This document shows positions 1 to 21,976 of a stretch of DNA of 64,000 nt, one piece after another. The notes beneath the pieces were generated by a model. The model ran no database searches. It was not told the origin of the DNA and worked only from the letters and a program-made list of their open reading frames with translations. Source of the stretch: Colius striatus (taxonomy: Eukaryota > Chordata > Aves > Coliiformes > Coliidae). A program made the translations under genes and the position numbers. The stretch is from positions 11,188,915-11,252,914 of the forward strand of contig NC_084771.1 of NCBI RefSeq assembly GCF_028858725.1. Reading direction: 5' to 3'. Each line of letters begins with the position of its first letter. The first letter of the stretch is position 1.

Positions 1-9011
<9,011 letters not shown>

Positions 9012-11285
9012 GTAACACTAGATGGAGGGTTGTGGTTTGGGAGCCCTTAAAGATAGAGCAGAACTCAGCTGGGAGAAGATTGATGGATGTTAAGTCCTTT
9101 GCCCACAGTCAAGAAGCCATGAGTTGTGGTTCTCTTCAATAGCACTGCAATGAAATTCTGGGAATGTTTGTGTGAACTGACAGATGGGGACTGCAGCTCC
9201 TGGGCGAGATGTTGCTCTTCACCATGTGATCTGTGACCAAACCATTTCATACAAGCATACTTGCTTTTAACCAAAGCTAATTATCCAGGAAAATGAAGAG
9301 ACACAGGCTCAGTCTTGTAAGAAATGAACATTATGGCACCTTATTTTTTTTGTATATGCATCTGGCTTTTGGGAAGGGGGAAAAAAACCTTCAAAAAGAA
9401 CTAAACCTCTTTCTATTGTTAACATAAGAATCTCCCCAGATGACCTCTCTGTGACTTTGCTGCTGGTAAAAATAGCTTGCTGTTTGGTTTTTTTCTTCTA
9501 CTGTCTTCAGTTAGGCCTCTAGGTGGGTATTTATATAGTATTTAGACAGTGGATATCTGAAGTTTTCAGGTAGTCCAAAGCAACAGCTGTTTAGTTAGAA
9601 CATATCCAATCTTTTTAAAGACTAAAGGCATCCAAGCTGCTTCATCATAACTACATGCACAGCCTGTTTTGTGCCCTTTTAGCAAGGCCTGTTCTTACCC
9701 TGCAGTCCTAAGCACCCACGGTGCTTTTGTGTGTGGCAAATCCACCACACCATTGCCAAAAGCTGTTCTTTACAGCTGTTTGAAGCTCATTCTGAGTCAG
9801 ACTAAGCAGCAGTAAGTACTTGTTGATTAATGCCCCTTGTAGCCTTCAATGAATTGACTCTATTTCCTTACTGTAAAAACACCACTCCCAAGGGAATTTT
9901 TAAACTCTCAATTTGTAGTAGTGCTCTGATTATTTTTCATGGGTCTAGTCAAATTTTTCAAGATAAATATGTTACTGTGTAAGTACTCAGTAACAGTTAT
10001 TTAATGACTCTGAGCTCCTGAAGTCACTGCTCTGCCCTGGGGCCCACTGAGGCTTATATTGCCCAGACAGGTTGCAGGAGCCCAGTGTCAACTAAAACCC
10101 CAACCACACCTTCCTGTGGACACCAACACATTACTGAGGCATTTGCTGCTTCTTGCTGTGAGTGACCTTTGCTTTTGATCTCTCAAACCAGGTTTCTTCA
10201 GTCAGCACAGACCACTCAAGCCACAGAGGATGATTCCTGGAAGGATGGGTGTTACTGAGGACCCAAACTGTGACGTGCTGCCAAACCCCTGTGAAGCAGA
10301 GCCCCAGCTGGCTGGGCCAAAGGACCTTACTTGAAAGTAAAATTCCAGCCCCATCACCCTTGAGCCTGGTGTATATAGTTCCTCTCCTCTTGGACACAAA
10401 ACTGTCCTCACCCTTATTCTGCCAGGAGCCTGACCTCTCAGTGGTGCAACAGACAACTGATATTTTGGTGTTTCCACCATTCAAAACATTACTGCAATAC
10501 CAGTCTTCCCATGAAGACCAGAAATAGCCTTATTTGATATCCACCTCTACTTGCAGCCCTTGGGAAGCCTTGTCTCAAAAACCTGCTCCAGAGGACACAC
10601 ATTGGAGCAGGCTGGTGCCTGTTGTGTGTGTGCCAGCCAGCAGCTGGCAGGGCCTGGGACAGATTAGAAATAGCTGTATAGATGTTAGAAGAGTTTTTAA
10701 CGTCACCCTGATGTACTCTAATCTTTGTCTGAAACCCAGCAGTTTCACTTTGGTTGGTTGGGGTTTTTTTTTTCACTTCTGTATAGAATGTATTTCTGCT
10801 GTTTTTTATTGTTTGTTCTAGAAGCTGAATCAGGTTTTTATAACTGTAGTACACTGAAGCTGTTGTGTCCCGGCGTGTGCATCGCGGCGGCGAGCAGAGG
10901 AGCAGTACACAATATTTGTGTGGGGCATGGCCAGGCCCTTGCAGGGACAGGGGATGCAATTTAACAAGTGCTGTTTAGCAGCAGCTTCCTCTCTCAGCTG
11001 AGGAAGTTTACAAACACCAGTTAAAGGTAAACTTTTTCAGAATACCCTCCCTGACTTTGCAGTGTTCTTTTCTCAGCTGGTCCCTCACTGCTCACATCTT
11101 TGTACGAGTTTTCTACCATCTCTTAGGCAATGAAGGATTCTGTTTCAGTTTCCTTTTCCTCAGCAAGTGCTGGATGCTATGAATACAGTCTTAGTACAAA
11201 AAGTATGCACTGATAGCAACGTTCTCCCTGCCATCAATGTGATTTTGATAGTGTAGTTTAATAAAATGTTATGGTGCTAAAACAC
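9012..11285 (+). other. 3'UTR of the SLAIN1-like gene
   Basis: The stretch is non-coding. The first canonical poly(A) signal I noticed downstream of the stop is AATAAA at 11260-11265. I infer a single long 3'UTR of about 2.3 kb, with cleavage some 15-25 bases after the signal. No splice pair or conserved reading frame was recognised inside it. Confidence 0.5.
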
Positions 11286-12509
11286 ATCGGTTTTATTCCA
11301 ACAGTGAGCCTGACTTGAGTGTTTTTTTGGGCTAGGTATGAGGTTTTCCAGGACAAGCCCAGCCACAGAAGTCTGCTTCTGCCCCACAGATCTTAGAGCT
11401 CTTCATGGGTAACCAGGTCTGCAGAGGAAGTCTCTTTATGATGCAGGTATTGATCCTTACCTTGAATCTCCTTGGATTTCCTAAGACAGAGGTGGGTGTT
11501 AACAAAGGAAAACTTCCTTCATGGCACTTGGCACCCATTGTTTCTAGAACATCCACAAACAGCCAGTGCAGAACCGAGTACAGCAAACACTTGCAAAGAG
11601 GAAGCTCTGTAGGATGCTGTACAGCAGAGAGCACCTTTTGCATCAAGTTTGCTTTAGAAGAAATAAAAGCAGGGAGGAGACAGTATGAAATTGCTCTGTT
11701 CAGAGCGGTTCCTGTAGCACCCACTCCTCTCACCAGGGAAGATGATGCCAGCCCAGGCTGGGGTGAGGGGGCTGTCAGCCCCTTGGGCAGCAGTGACAGT
11801 GGAAGTATTTACCTCTGGGGGTGAAAGCTGAGACACTGAGGTTGGGTTGGTCACAGAGCAGCAGCTGTAAGCTCTTAACAGCAGTAAGAGCTTCCTTCTT
11901 GTGTTGCATTTGCTCATTCTAGTAAATACCAGTGTTTTACCATAAACTCCCTAAGCAAGAGCTGGGTACCATTGTTTCCTGCCTGAATTCTTTGGCATTT
12001 TTAATACAAATGCACCTGAAGATGGCCAGCCTGCTTCAGGAGAGGGCCAGCTGTTTGCTTCTGGGCCACAGATCAGGAACACTTGAGCACAAAGCCCAGC
12101 TCTGTACAAACTATCACACTAATGAGATGTTAATTTAAGCATTTATCCTTCCATTTTTCTAAGCTGTTCTCATACCATATCCTCTTCCCTCAGATTTCTA
12201 TATTCTGTATCAGCCTGAGCCCTAGCAGCTATCATTAGAATGCACCTTTGCCTCAAACCAAGATAACAATCAACTGAACTCAACAGTTTTTGCAAGTTTA
12301 AGAGGAAATCCAACTCTCTCCTACCCAGGCCTGAGCCTGTTTCCACAACCTAATACTGCAGCAGCGTTTAATGTTCCTGAGGGAGATGAGAAGCTGCAGT
12401 GCAGGGAACAGGGAATCATTCTTCTAGAAAAGGGGCTTCTTCCCCTCCACTGTGAGTACTTCCTCCCCAGAGTCCACAACCAGGGCCAGCCCCACCTTTC
12501 ACAAAACTA

Positions 12510-14385
12510 AGGCAATCTGCTTTCTGTACAGGAATTTTATTTAAATCAAGTTACCTTTGTTTTTACACTAATGCCTCAGTGCATCCTTTAAAAGGAAAGG
12601 AAGGAGTTCTTTAAAAAGTATTTGTACATAAGACAACAAATGATAGAAATGAACAGAGTCACATCAACAATCCCTACGACATGCAGAGCTGTACACAGGG
12701 CTGGGGGCTGCACGAGGAGGTCAGGGGAGGGAAGGCTTTCTCCAAGCTTTACAGTTGCTGAGCACAGAAACAGCAGCCAGTGCCCCTAGCACTGCACAGA
12801 ACCACATTGCATGGTCTGCTTATCACCCTTAGCTGAATTTCAGCCTGGAAGATGACAAACCTGAATAAGCTAGACCTGCTGGAAAGCTCCCAGGTCAGTG
12901 TAACACCCACCAACAAAAGCAAAGGAGGAGCAGTTACATGGCATCGTGACTGTAGTGCAGGGAACCCACGGTCCCAACCAAATGCCTTGAGTTCAGTCAC
13001 TGGCTGAAGCCTCCCCTTCCCCTGTCTCCCCAGCTTCCACCCACTAGGAGGAGGCCACTTCCTTTGGAGGCTGGCTGATCCTTTAATGAGATTTCAGTTC
13101 TGTTTCGTCTCTTGGCACTGAGTCTGCAAGAGACAAGACCAGAGTCTCGACACCCTCAGTCCAGGCACTAGCAACTTCGGCCCCGGGCAGCCAGGATGGG
13201 CCTGATGTTCCCATGTCCAGCTGGGGCAGAAGCAGTGGCACTCACAGCTTCTGCCAGCAGCACATCACCACCCTACCTGACCCTACATTTGGTGACTAGC
13301 CTGGGGTTTGTTTCTTCCTCTCTTATCCTCTGAAACAGCCTTTCCTCTTCAGATCATAGAGAAAGTGACCCTCCATGAGCTCCAACCTCCCTTCTCTGCC
13401 CCCGAGTCTTAGGGTGCACCTCCAGAGTAGAAGCACAAGCAGCAGGTACCTGACACCTCATCAAGTCAGAGCAAGAGATTGGCCCCCAATTTCAACTGAG
13501 CAGGTTGATAACATTATTATTATTCCTTTTAGTCCACCCTCAAAAGAACAGGAGAAATAACATGTGAGAAAGCAGATACATTACTGCAACCTTGACTATA
13601 TGCAACCATCTCCTTTACTGTATCGATTTAGCCACAAAGTAAAAGAGGAGTAGATGAGGAAGGAGTGAGGATGAAGAGGCAGCCATTCCAAAATGCTGAG
13701 GTGACCCAACACCCTCTCCTGCCACCTGCAGAGACACTTCCAGGAAAAGGGAGATTTCACCCAGAGGCAGCACCTCCCCAGAGTGGGTGAAGCCTCGGCC
13801 CCAAAGCCATTCTTGTTACTACCAGTCTTACCCCTGCAACCTCCAGGTGCTGGAATGGCCCAGACTTCCAGGCTGTGCAGGTACAAGCCCCTGGAGCTCC
13901 CATCTTTGTAGAAAGTGGAAATTCACATCCATCCATCTCATCCCTATGCCATGAGTTTGGCTCAGCCCACCCCAAACCACCCTTCAACACCATCCTATAG
14001 GTCAAGAGGCATACCAGCAGAGATGTTCCCCACTGCCACACTCCCAGGAAAGTGCAAAGCCCCAGGGACAGGGGGTTGAGCATGCACAGAACCCTCCAGA
14101 GCCTGACATACCACCAGCCTGCTGAGAAGGGGGAGGTTGGGACAGAGAAACAAACAAAACAATCCCTTCAAGTAATTTAAAACAGCCCATTCTCAAGGCT
14201 CCAGCTGCACAGAAGCACAGAGCAGCTGGGCCTGTTTGGGGTGATAAGGCAAAAACATCTGAAGTCCTGGAGGGATGGAAGAATGAGGAGGTGTCAGTAG
14301 TGAAAGATTAAGAGTTATTTAGTAGGTTGCTTCTTCACACTCCTGCGATTCTCATCTCCAAGTGACCAGCACCAGCTGCCTCCAG
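12510..14385 (-). other. VAMP7: 3'UTR of VAMP7
   Basis: On the minus strand, non-coding sequence follows the VAMP7 stop (14388-14386). It runs to a poly(A) signal AATAAA whose complement TTTATT is at 12536-12541. That gives a 3'UTR of about 1.85 kb. The end is inferred from the signal only. The interval 11290-12510, between the two convergent genes, shows no gene or clear repeat. Confidence 0.55.
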
Positions 14386-17300
14386 TTACTTCTGCACACA
14401 GCTTGGCCACGCCAGCCCTCCACAGGCAGCTGACAGAATGATGTAGATGATAACCTGGAGAGAGAAAATGGCCACCTCAGCACAGCATCTTCCTCTGGCA
14501 TTCAGCCAGCTGCTGACTTGGCCTGGCAACCAACAGACAGGTCTGGCACCCCCCAGCTACCAAACCCCTAAGGAGCTTGTCAAATGCCCCAGAGGGCTTG
14601 GTACCAGCATCTCTGCCTCCACACACTGGCAGCAACATGGGCTGAGAACTGGCCTCCAGCAAAACACAAAGGAGGGTTCAGTGGTGACAAAGTGCTTCAT
14701 GCATCTAACCTGCAGCTACACTTCAGCAGCCTCATGTTAGCACTGGCTGCATTTGTTACAGGCTGGAGGTTACATCCTCACTCCAAAAATGCTACTTCAA
14801 GGTCAAGTAACAAGATACCAACAGGACTGAGGCCTAAAAAGCCATTACAGACAGAGCATCCACAAACTCAGTATACCTTAGCTCCTAACAGCTGGCAAGG
14901 CAGCTCTGACAGACATTGCACAAGGCAGACGGAACTGTCTGCAAAGCTTTCCCTGCTGCCTTGACAGGAAAAGCTGCCCAGCACAGTGCTGCTCTCACCT
15001 CACAGGAGACCATCCAAACACTTGTGTGACAGCAAAGACCCTTCTCAGCCCAGAGCTGAGTATTTGCAGGTGTGGAGTCAGCAATGTGCTCTTGGCACTT
15101 TCCAGCAGTGAAGACTGACTTGGGAGCTAAAGTTTATTGTGCTCTACTTACAATTGACACGATGATGATGACGATGGTAAGCTTGAGGTTCTTCATACAC
15201 ATGGCTCTAGCAAGGTTCCTGCTGGTAGTTTTGAAAGTGACTGACTACAAGAGAAAGTAAAACAACTAATTAATTCCTGAACCTGCTGCAAAGGAAGCTG
15301 CATCCCAGGACACTACCTGGAGAGGCTTTTCCTAGGCACTGCCTCCCCAATAACTCAAACCTCTGCACTTATCTCCTCCAGAGCCATTTAATTCCTGCAG
15401 TCACACCAGCACAGAACTGAAGGGGCATCAAGACTCTCCCATGCTGCTTCAGGGGCAAGATCAAGTGTGAGAGTTCACCCAGAAGCAGCTCAGGGCTGTG
15501 CCTTCCTACCACAGCTTGGGAGAATCAGACAGGACAAGGATCAGGTCACCATAGAGTCCTGGTTGGGTTCTCATTTGATTCCCAACCTTTTAAGAATCAA
15601 AGTGCTCCAGACTATGGAACCACTGATGCAATCCCCAGGATGTTACAGGCAGCCTGGTGACTACACAAACACCTGCCTGAATGAGACAGCCCCTGCTGCT
15701 GCCCATGACAGCAGCTCCATGGCAGGTGGACAAGGCCTGGAACGCCAGAACTTCCCTCCAGTGGTGGTCAAGGCTCACAGAGGAGCAATAAAGCACAGAC
15801 CATTACTCTGAACTTTGAGAGCTTCAGCCCTGGATCTCCTGAGACTGGGCTGAAAGACATTCACACTTGAGGCACATCCCATTCCCTCACTTTCCACGTA
15901 GTTTCCACAAACCAACACTCCTTGGAAGAGCTTGGATGTGAATTCAGCCTCAGCACAGCAGGAATTCCAGCCCCTTTACCCAAAGCATTGCCTCAGGTTG
16001 CATTACTTCTTGCCACCACTGGAGGACCCGGTAAGGTTTAAACACCGGATAGCTGATGGGCAGTATTCCCTGCAGGCACCCCTGCTCTCTCACTTTAGCA
16101 CAGATCCTTTTTCCACCTTTGAGATGTTTGTATTTCCTATTGCTGCAGATAAACAGAGTGTTTTCCCTGCTTTGGGCATGAGAGATGAGGACAAGAGGCA
16201 CCCCCACTCGTGTGTTAGGTTGTGCATGGGTCATAGCAAACGGGAGCAAGTTGAAGATGGTTGTTCAGCAGGACAAGCGTGTCCTTGGGAGCAAGGCCTT
16301 GGCCATCCTGTTTCAGATGCAGGGGATGCCTTAATTCTCCTACAGGAGCTGCAGGGCTGGGATGCAGCTTGTGAAACAGCTGTAAGGATGCAGGGGCACT
16401 CAGAGGACATGTGTGTGACACAGGGAAGGACTCCCTCTAGATCTAGATGCTTCAGTGTCTGTTTAGAAGTGGCTCTAGGTGCTGGTCTTCACCTCCACTG
16501 CCCCCAAGGAACACAAGTGATGCAGTAACACTTCCCCCATTTCTGAGTTCTTCCCCACACTTACTGAGTCCACAAGATTCTCTGTTTTATCAATCAGCAA
16601 CTCCAGCTTCTCTCCTCTTTGTGCCACAAGGTCTGGAGAAAGAGACAAAAATCCAAATCTGTTGGTAGAATCCCAGTGCCAAAAGCTGCTCCCAATACCT
16701 CAGCCCAGCTGAGAGCCTGGAGCTCTTGGCAGTGGCTTATTGGGTAATTCTCAGCCTTTCAGAGACTGCTCAGCAACACCACTAGAGGAACCGTTTGCCA
16801 TCACACAGGCTAAGTTTGGGGACTCCATTTGGGTCAATTCCACATCTAACTATTTAAAGTGGTCAGATTTGTCAAAACCCAAACCAGAGCAAAGAAACAA
16901 AGCTATGGAGGAGCATCTCCCTGAGAGCAGCTGCAGGGAAGCCCCAGAGCAAACAGACCCAATCCAGAGGATGCTTCACCCCATCACAAGCTCTGCAACA
17001 CTCCAACAGCATTCTTTCAACCAAGCCCAAGAAACAGTCTGCAGACCCAGGGGTCCCCCCCACCCCGTGGCCCTGAGGGCTGACAGGTACCGATGTTCCG
17101 AACCATGATTCCTTTCAGCTCATCAATCTGTGCCTGTGTCTCTGCCACCTGGTCAGGGCCTTTGCTCTCTGAGTGGTATTTCTGCAACAAACAAAGAGTG
17201 AGTGAGAGCACAGATCCTCAGCATGGCACTTCAGTTCCTCCAGACAAACTAAGGGAAACTCCTGGTCACTCAGAACAGCACAGACTGAAATGTGAGCCTT

Positions 17301-20300
17301 CAAGTTACTCCAGACATTTGTAGGTGGGTAGGAGACCAAAGCCTGACTCTCTCAGCCACATACAGATCCCACATGCCCATCTGCTCATGCACTGCAGGAG
17401 CTGCAAGGCAGACAGGGGCCTGCAGCTTCCAGAGTGCCTGGAAATAACAGCTCCCTTTGACAGTCTGAGCAACTGGCAGCAAGGAAGGAAAGTGAAGGCA
17501 AGAATCTGTGAGGTGTAGTTCACTCATTGTCTGGGCTACTGTCAGTGGTCCCACTCCCACACATCATTTCTCAACTACTTGTGAAGGCAACACACTTTCA
17601 TGACCTCCACTCCTCTCTTGCAGAGACCCCTGTCACTTCATGCAGCCAGCTCTGCAGTGAGCATGAGGGAGTATCCAGCAAATCTCTGGAGACTCCAGCA
17701 CATGTCTTGGACTGTAACCCAAGGGCAGTTATCCCTCCTCTCAAGAAGGAAGCAGTACCATAAGCAAATACCCTGTCAGCCTTCAACCACATGTCACTGC
17801 AGTTACCATGGGGTGAGGAGGAGAGGTGAGAGGCAGTCAGGGATTACACAATTCTCAAGTTATGAAGTTTAGTGTAACAGAAATGGAGTGACATGAGTTT
17901 GTCTCTCAGTGACAGGGATGTTGGCTTGCACTGGATAGTCACCAGGAGCCAAATTTGACATTTCAAATGTTACCACTAAGATCCCTCTCCTTTTGTACCT
18001 GGTACAGAAGGTTGATGCAGCACTTTTAACTCCAACCCACTGTTACCACTGAAGCAGTGAAGCAACCCTGCTCCATGGTAAGGGTGAAGACAACAGCCAC
18101 CTCCTGGGACTGTAGCCCCAGGCTCAGCATGGCACTTGGGTGCCAAAAGAGAAAATACAGGGAGAATTTCTGGGGAGAGGTTTGGCTTCTTGGGGAAATC
18201 CCATTTAGCAACAGATCTCACCAGCTGTGCAGCCAAGACACTCGAGAACTCGCTGTTCATTGCATAGGGAAGGGCTGTCTGTGCTCTTGAGCCATATGTG
18301 GTCTGAAACCTCTTCTTGATTTCATTCAGGAAGTTGAAGGCTCTGGATCGTTCAAAGTCCTGCAAGGAAGAGAACAGACCATGTGCAGAGCTGTGGCAGG
18401 TAGGGAATAACAAAGTGTACAGGGCACCAGAGCCAATTGTAGAGACAGTGTAATTACCAGTTCTTAACCAGCACGCTGTGCACAGCACTGGGGGATTGGA
18501 CTGGTTATCCTGGGGCTGAACAGCAGCCAGATTTCAGTTTCAGCTTCCTAGACATTGCTGGGATATCTATAGTCATAATTCTGTGCCTGGTACCTTTCTC
18601 CAGTGAGGGAGAAGTTTTTGCTCCAGCACTTCCAGAACCGAGGAGCAATTTCCTGGCAATTAAAGATTAGCCTCTGCATCTACTCACTGGGGCTGCTAAG
18701 AGAGAAACTAGGCAAAAGCAGGAAGGTAACCTCAAAGCTAAGTATTCACATGCATTTGAGCCCAGGCTTAGATGTCAAAGCTATAACAAATGGGAGCACA
18801 AGCAGTAGCTCCAATGGGGAAACAGGCACCTCAGATTAGCACCCACTATTGATTTGCTTTGACACAGAAATACAAAAGAAAGCCAAAACCTGCAAAGACT
18901 CTGTCTGTGCAATAGCTGTAACCAAAATAACTTACATCATCTGTGATGCAGAGGTATATAATCCTGTCTTGGCAGATGTAATGAAACAGGTAACTGCAGA
19001 GAAGAAAACAGAGAAAAAACCAGGTCATTTGGAGCTGCCACAGGACAAAGCTTCTAAGAGACACTGCTGCCTGCAGGGCCTTCAGGGGCTGGAGATGCAA
19101 AAGAGCAAATTCCAGTTACTCTACAGGAAATCACACAGATGCCAACACATCTCAGCCACCTTTGCTGAGGTAAGTGTCTGCATTCTATAAGCTCCACTGA
19201 ATCAGAGACCAGCTACACGTTAAAGGATCAGTGTCTCCCGTGCTGGCAGCACTCCATGCTCAGGGATGGCTTCGTGGGACAGGCAGCTGCCAAACTGCAG
19301 CTCCACATTCATCCAGCTACTCATTTGTTCAAACAAAACCTTGACAGGATAGCCAGGGGCAAGGTTTATGTGTAATCCTAATCAATGTGCATACAAGCAT
19401 CTGTGCACTGGCTCACATGTGACAAGGGCTGCAGTGAATTGAGCGACCAGAAAGAGAATACTTGAGTGAACCTCAGGGGTGCAGGGACTCACTGCTTCAG
19501 CCCTGTCTGTAGGGTCAGTGCCTTTGGTTTCATTGCAAAGGCTGAGGCAAAAGCAACCACAGCAGAAAATTAATTAGAACAATGATCAGGCTGGAATCAT
19601 GTGGCTTGGTTAACTATTCATGTAGAGATGCCTTTGGTGGTGCTGAGCAAACACTGATGGTGGTGAAATGCAACCCCCTGATATCCTGAAAAACAGCACA
19701 AACCAGTTCAAAGCAATATTTTCCTATTAAAGTTAAACCAAGCTGTTATTTTATGCCCATCAGAACAAAAAAACCCAGCCCACAACTTAGCTCATACACA
19801 ACTAAACCCAAAGCAGAACTGATCAGAGCATTCTAGATCAACCCCCCGGCTTCAGCTGTTGCTCTTCTCTGACATTGCCCCCTCATCCCCATTCGATGCT
19901 CCTGCAGGTGACATGTTCTGGGGAGTGCAGCAGAAAATAGAGGTGCAAAAAGGCCACACTAATGCTTTTTTATCCCCTTAATTACAAACTCTTTGAATCC
20001 TTTCACTTTGCCATTTGTGTCTTCCCAGGAGTTTCCCCAGTAAGCAAGTGGAGCCTCGTGCAAACTCCAGAGTAAAAGCACCTTTGGCACATGCTGCCAG
20101 CAGCTGCCTTGTGCAGCTCCAAGGGCAGAGCTTGACACTGTCATACACAGGCTTTGGGTTATATGACACTGAAATCAGCTTTAGGGGGTGGCTGGATGTG
20201 TAGTTTACTGCCCTGGAGGTCTGTTCTCATGGAAACAGGAAAAAAAATCAATCCCTGCATATCTGCAACTGTTTCCCCTCCTGCCTGGAAGGAGACAGGT

Positions 20301-21976
20301 CGAGCTGGGCTGCTTCTACCTTGCAGGCTCTCCAGTGACTTCTAGAAGAATCTCAATAGCAGAGACAGAACAACTCCAAGAACTTTTGATGGGAGAGGAC
20401 TGGTTTTCCTTGGAGATTACATAAAAGACACAAAAGTTCTTAAGACAAAAAACTCATGAAATGAGTTTGAGACATTTAAAGTGAAAAGAAACTCCCATTT
20501 TTTTTCTTGGTTCCTGTTCCCAGACACACAGGGAACGGGGCAATTGTCCAGCCTACATGTTGGGACCCTGGCAAGGCAGAAGGATCCCTGAAACCCTATG
20601 GACAGGAAGAACAACAAGTCCTTGTGCTCACTCAGCTCACAGCTTTCACGTTCTGCCCAGTTATCAGGGTCCAGCAAAAAGAGGCTATTCTGTATCTCTG
20701 CAAACCCAAACTCCTGCTTTTTGACAGCAGGAACAAGTTGCCAGCTCCAAGCACGAGTGTGTGAAAATATTCAATCCCCCTAAACAGGTGGCTGGGAACT
20801 CTTCCTTCTCCTCTCCTAGAGGGAAGGCAGGGTTGGCAGCTTCACACCAAAGAGGTGGTTGTCCAGACCACAGGAAAAAAGCCAAGGTAAGACTTGTCAG
20901 CAGACATTAACTTTAGCAGAGGAGACACTGATGGTAGGCTCAGAGCCCAGAGCTGCAGAAAGGCACCTGTATGTTTTAATGGCATAATGCAAAGCACAGC
21001 AGCCACCAAGTGCAGTGATCTTCTGCCACATTTGTGAAATCCTCATTAAGAAAACAGTCATTAATGAGCAAAAGACTGCACATTTCATAGCTTGCTTTGC
21101 AAAGGCAGGTGCACTCCCAAGCCAGGGGAGGATGCAGGAGGACCACCCCAGTTCTCACCTCCTGAATCCTCGGGCAGCCACAGCAGCTTTAACACAACAG
21201 CCTGGGCAGTGCTGAGGATCTGGCCACGCTGCCAGTTCCAAAGACAGAGCTGAACTGGGGTCTAACACTTCTCAATGTGCCTTCCCCAGAGTTCTTTCTG
21301 TAGTGCACACCAGCACATTGACTCACCTTCTTCACATGTGCAGTCAATCAGCAACATGAGCTCGGATCCCTCCATTCTCCCAACACTGACCAAGGGCTGT
21401 CCAGGGATCTGCACAAGCCTGGGAACAATCCTTCTGTCCCACAGGCTGGATTTGTGGTAGCTCAGGCTGACTCTACACCATTTGCCAGCACAACTTAGAG
21501 CAAACCAGGATCCACAAGTGATCCTAAGAAAGGTGGCACTTTTTCCAAAAGCCTTGTTCAAACCTCAGCAAAAGACACCACAAGCCAAGTACCAAACACT
21601 CCTGCAGTTCTATATCCACAGCTGAGCATCCCCCAACTTGCTTTGCAGTTGCATAAAAACAGAAAACTCAATTCCTCTCAACTGCTCTGGTATTTATTGC
21701 TGAAGGCTCTGTGGAAAGAAACCAGCTCCTGAGCTGACTGCACACTCAACCAGCACATCCCAGCCTGGCTGTGGTGACACTCCATTTTCCCCTACTCTCC
21801 TCCCATACCCAGAGGAGCAGCACTACTCACTTCCCATGTGAATAGGTCAGTTTGTTGTTTTCAGATGGTATTTTTGCCAGGATCTGCTCTGTCACCTCCA
21901 GGAAGTTTCCTCCACACCAGGCATGTTTGGCAAGGATGGTTGTGCCCCTGGCCACCACAGCGAAGAGGATGGCCAT
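14386..21976 (-). CDS. VAMP7: Vesicle-associated membrane protein 7 (longin-type v-SNARE), complete
   Basis: Seven coding exons, 5' to 3' on the minus strand: 21976-21831, 18993-18936, 18359-18222, 17181-17091, 16632-16565, 15244-15152 and 14454-14386. They total 663 bases and encode 220 aa, the same length as human VAMP7. Residues 1 to about 115 form the longin domain, starting MAILFAVVARGTTILAKHAW. About 125-185 is the R-SNARE motif, with the zero-layer arginine at residue 150 in LVAQRGEKLELL. About 189-209 is the C-terminal membrane anchor, rich in Ile and Val. The protein drives fusion of late endosomes and lysosomes with each other and with the plasma membrane, and works in neurite growth, autophagy and melanosome traffic. 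The longin domain folds back to restrain the SNARE motif. The start ATG has a strong context (G at -3, G at +4). Acceptor TTTCCAG at 21990-21991 places 13 bases of 5'UTR on the first coding exon. Confidence 0.97.
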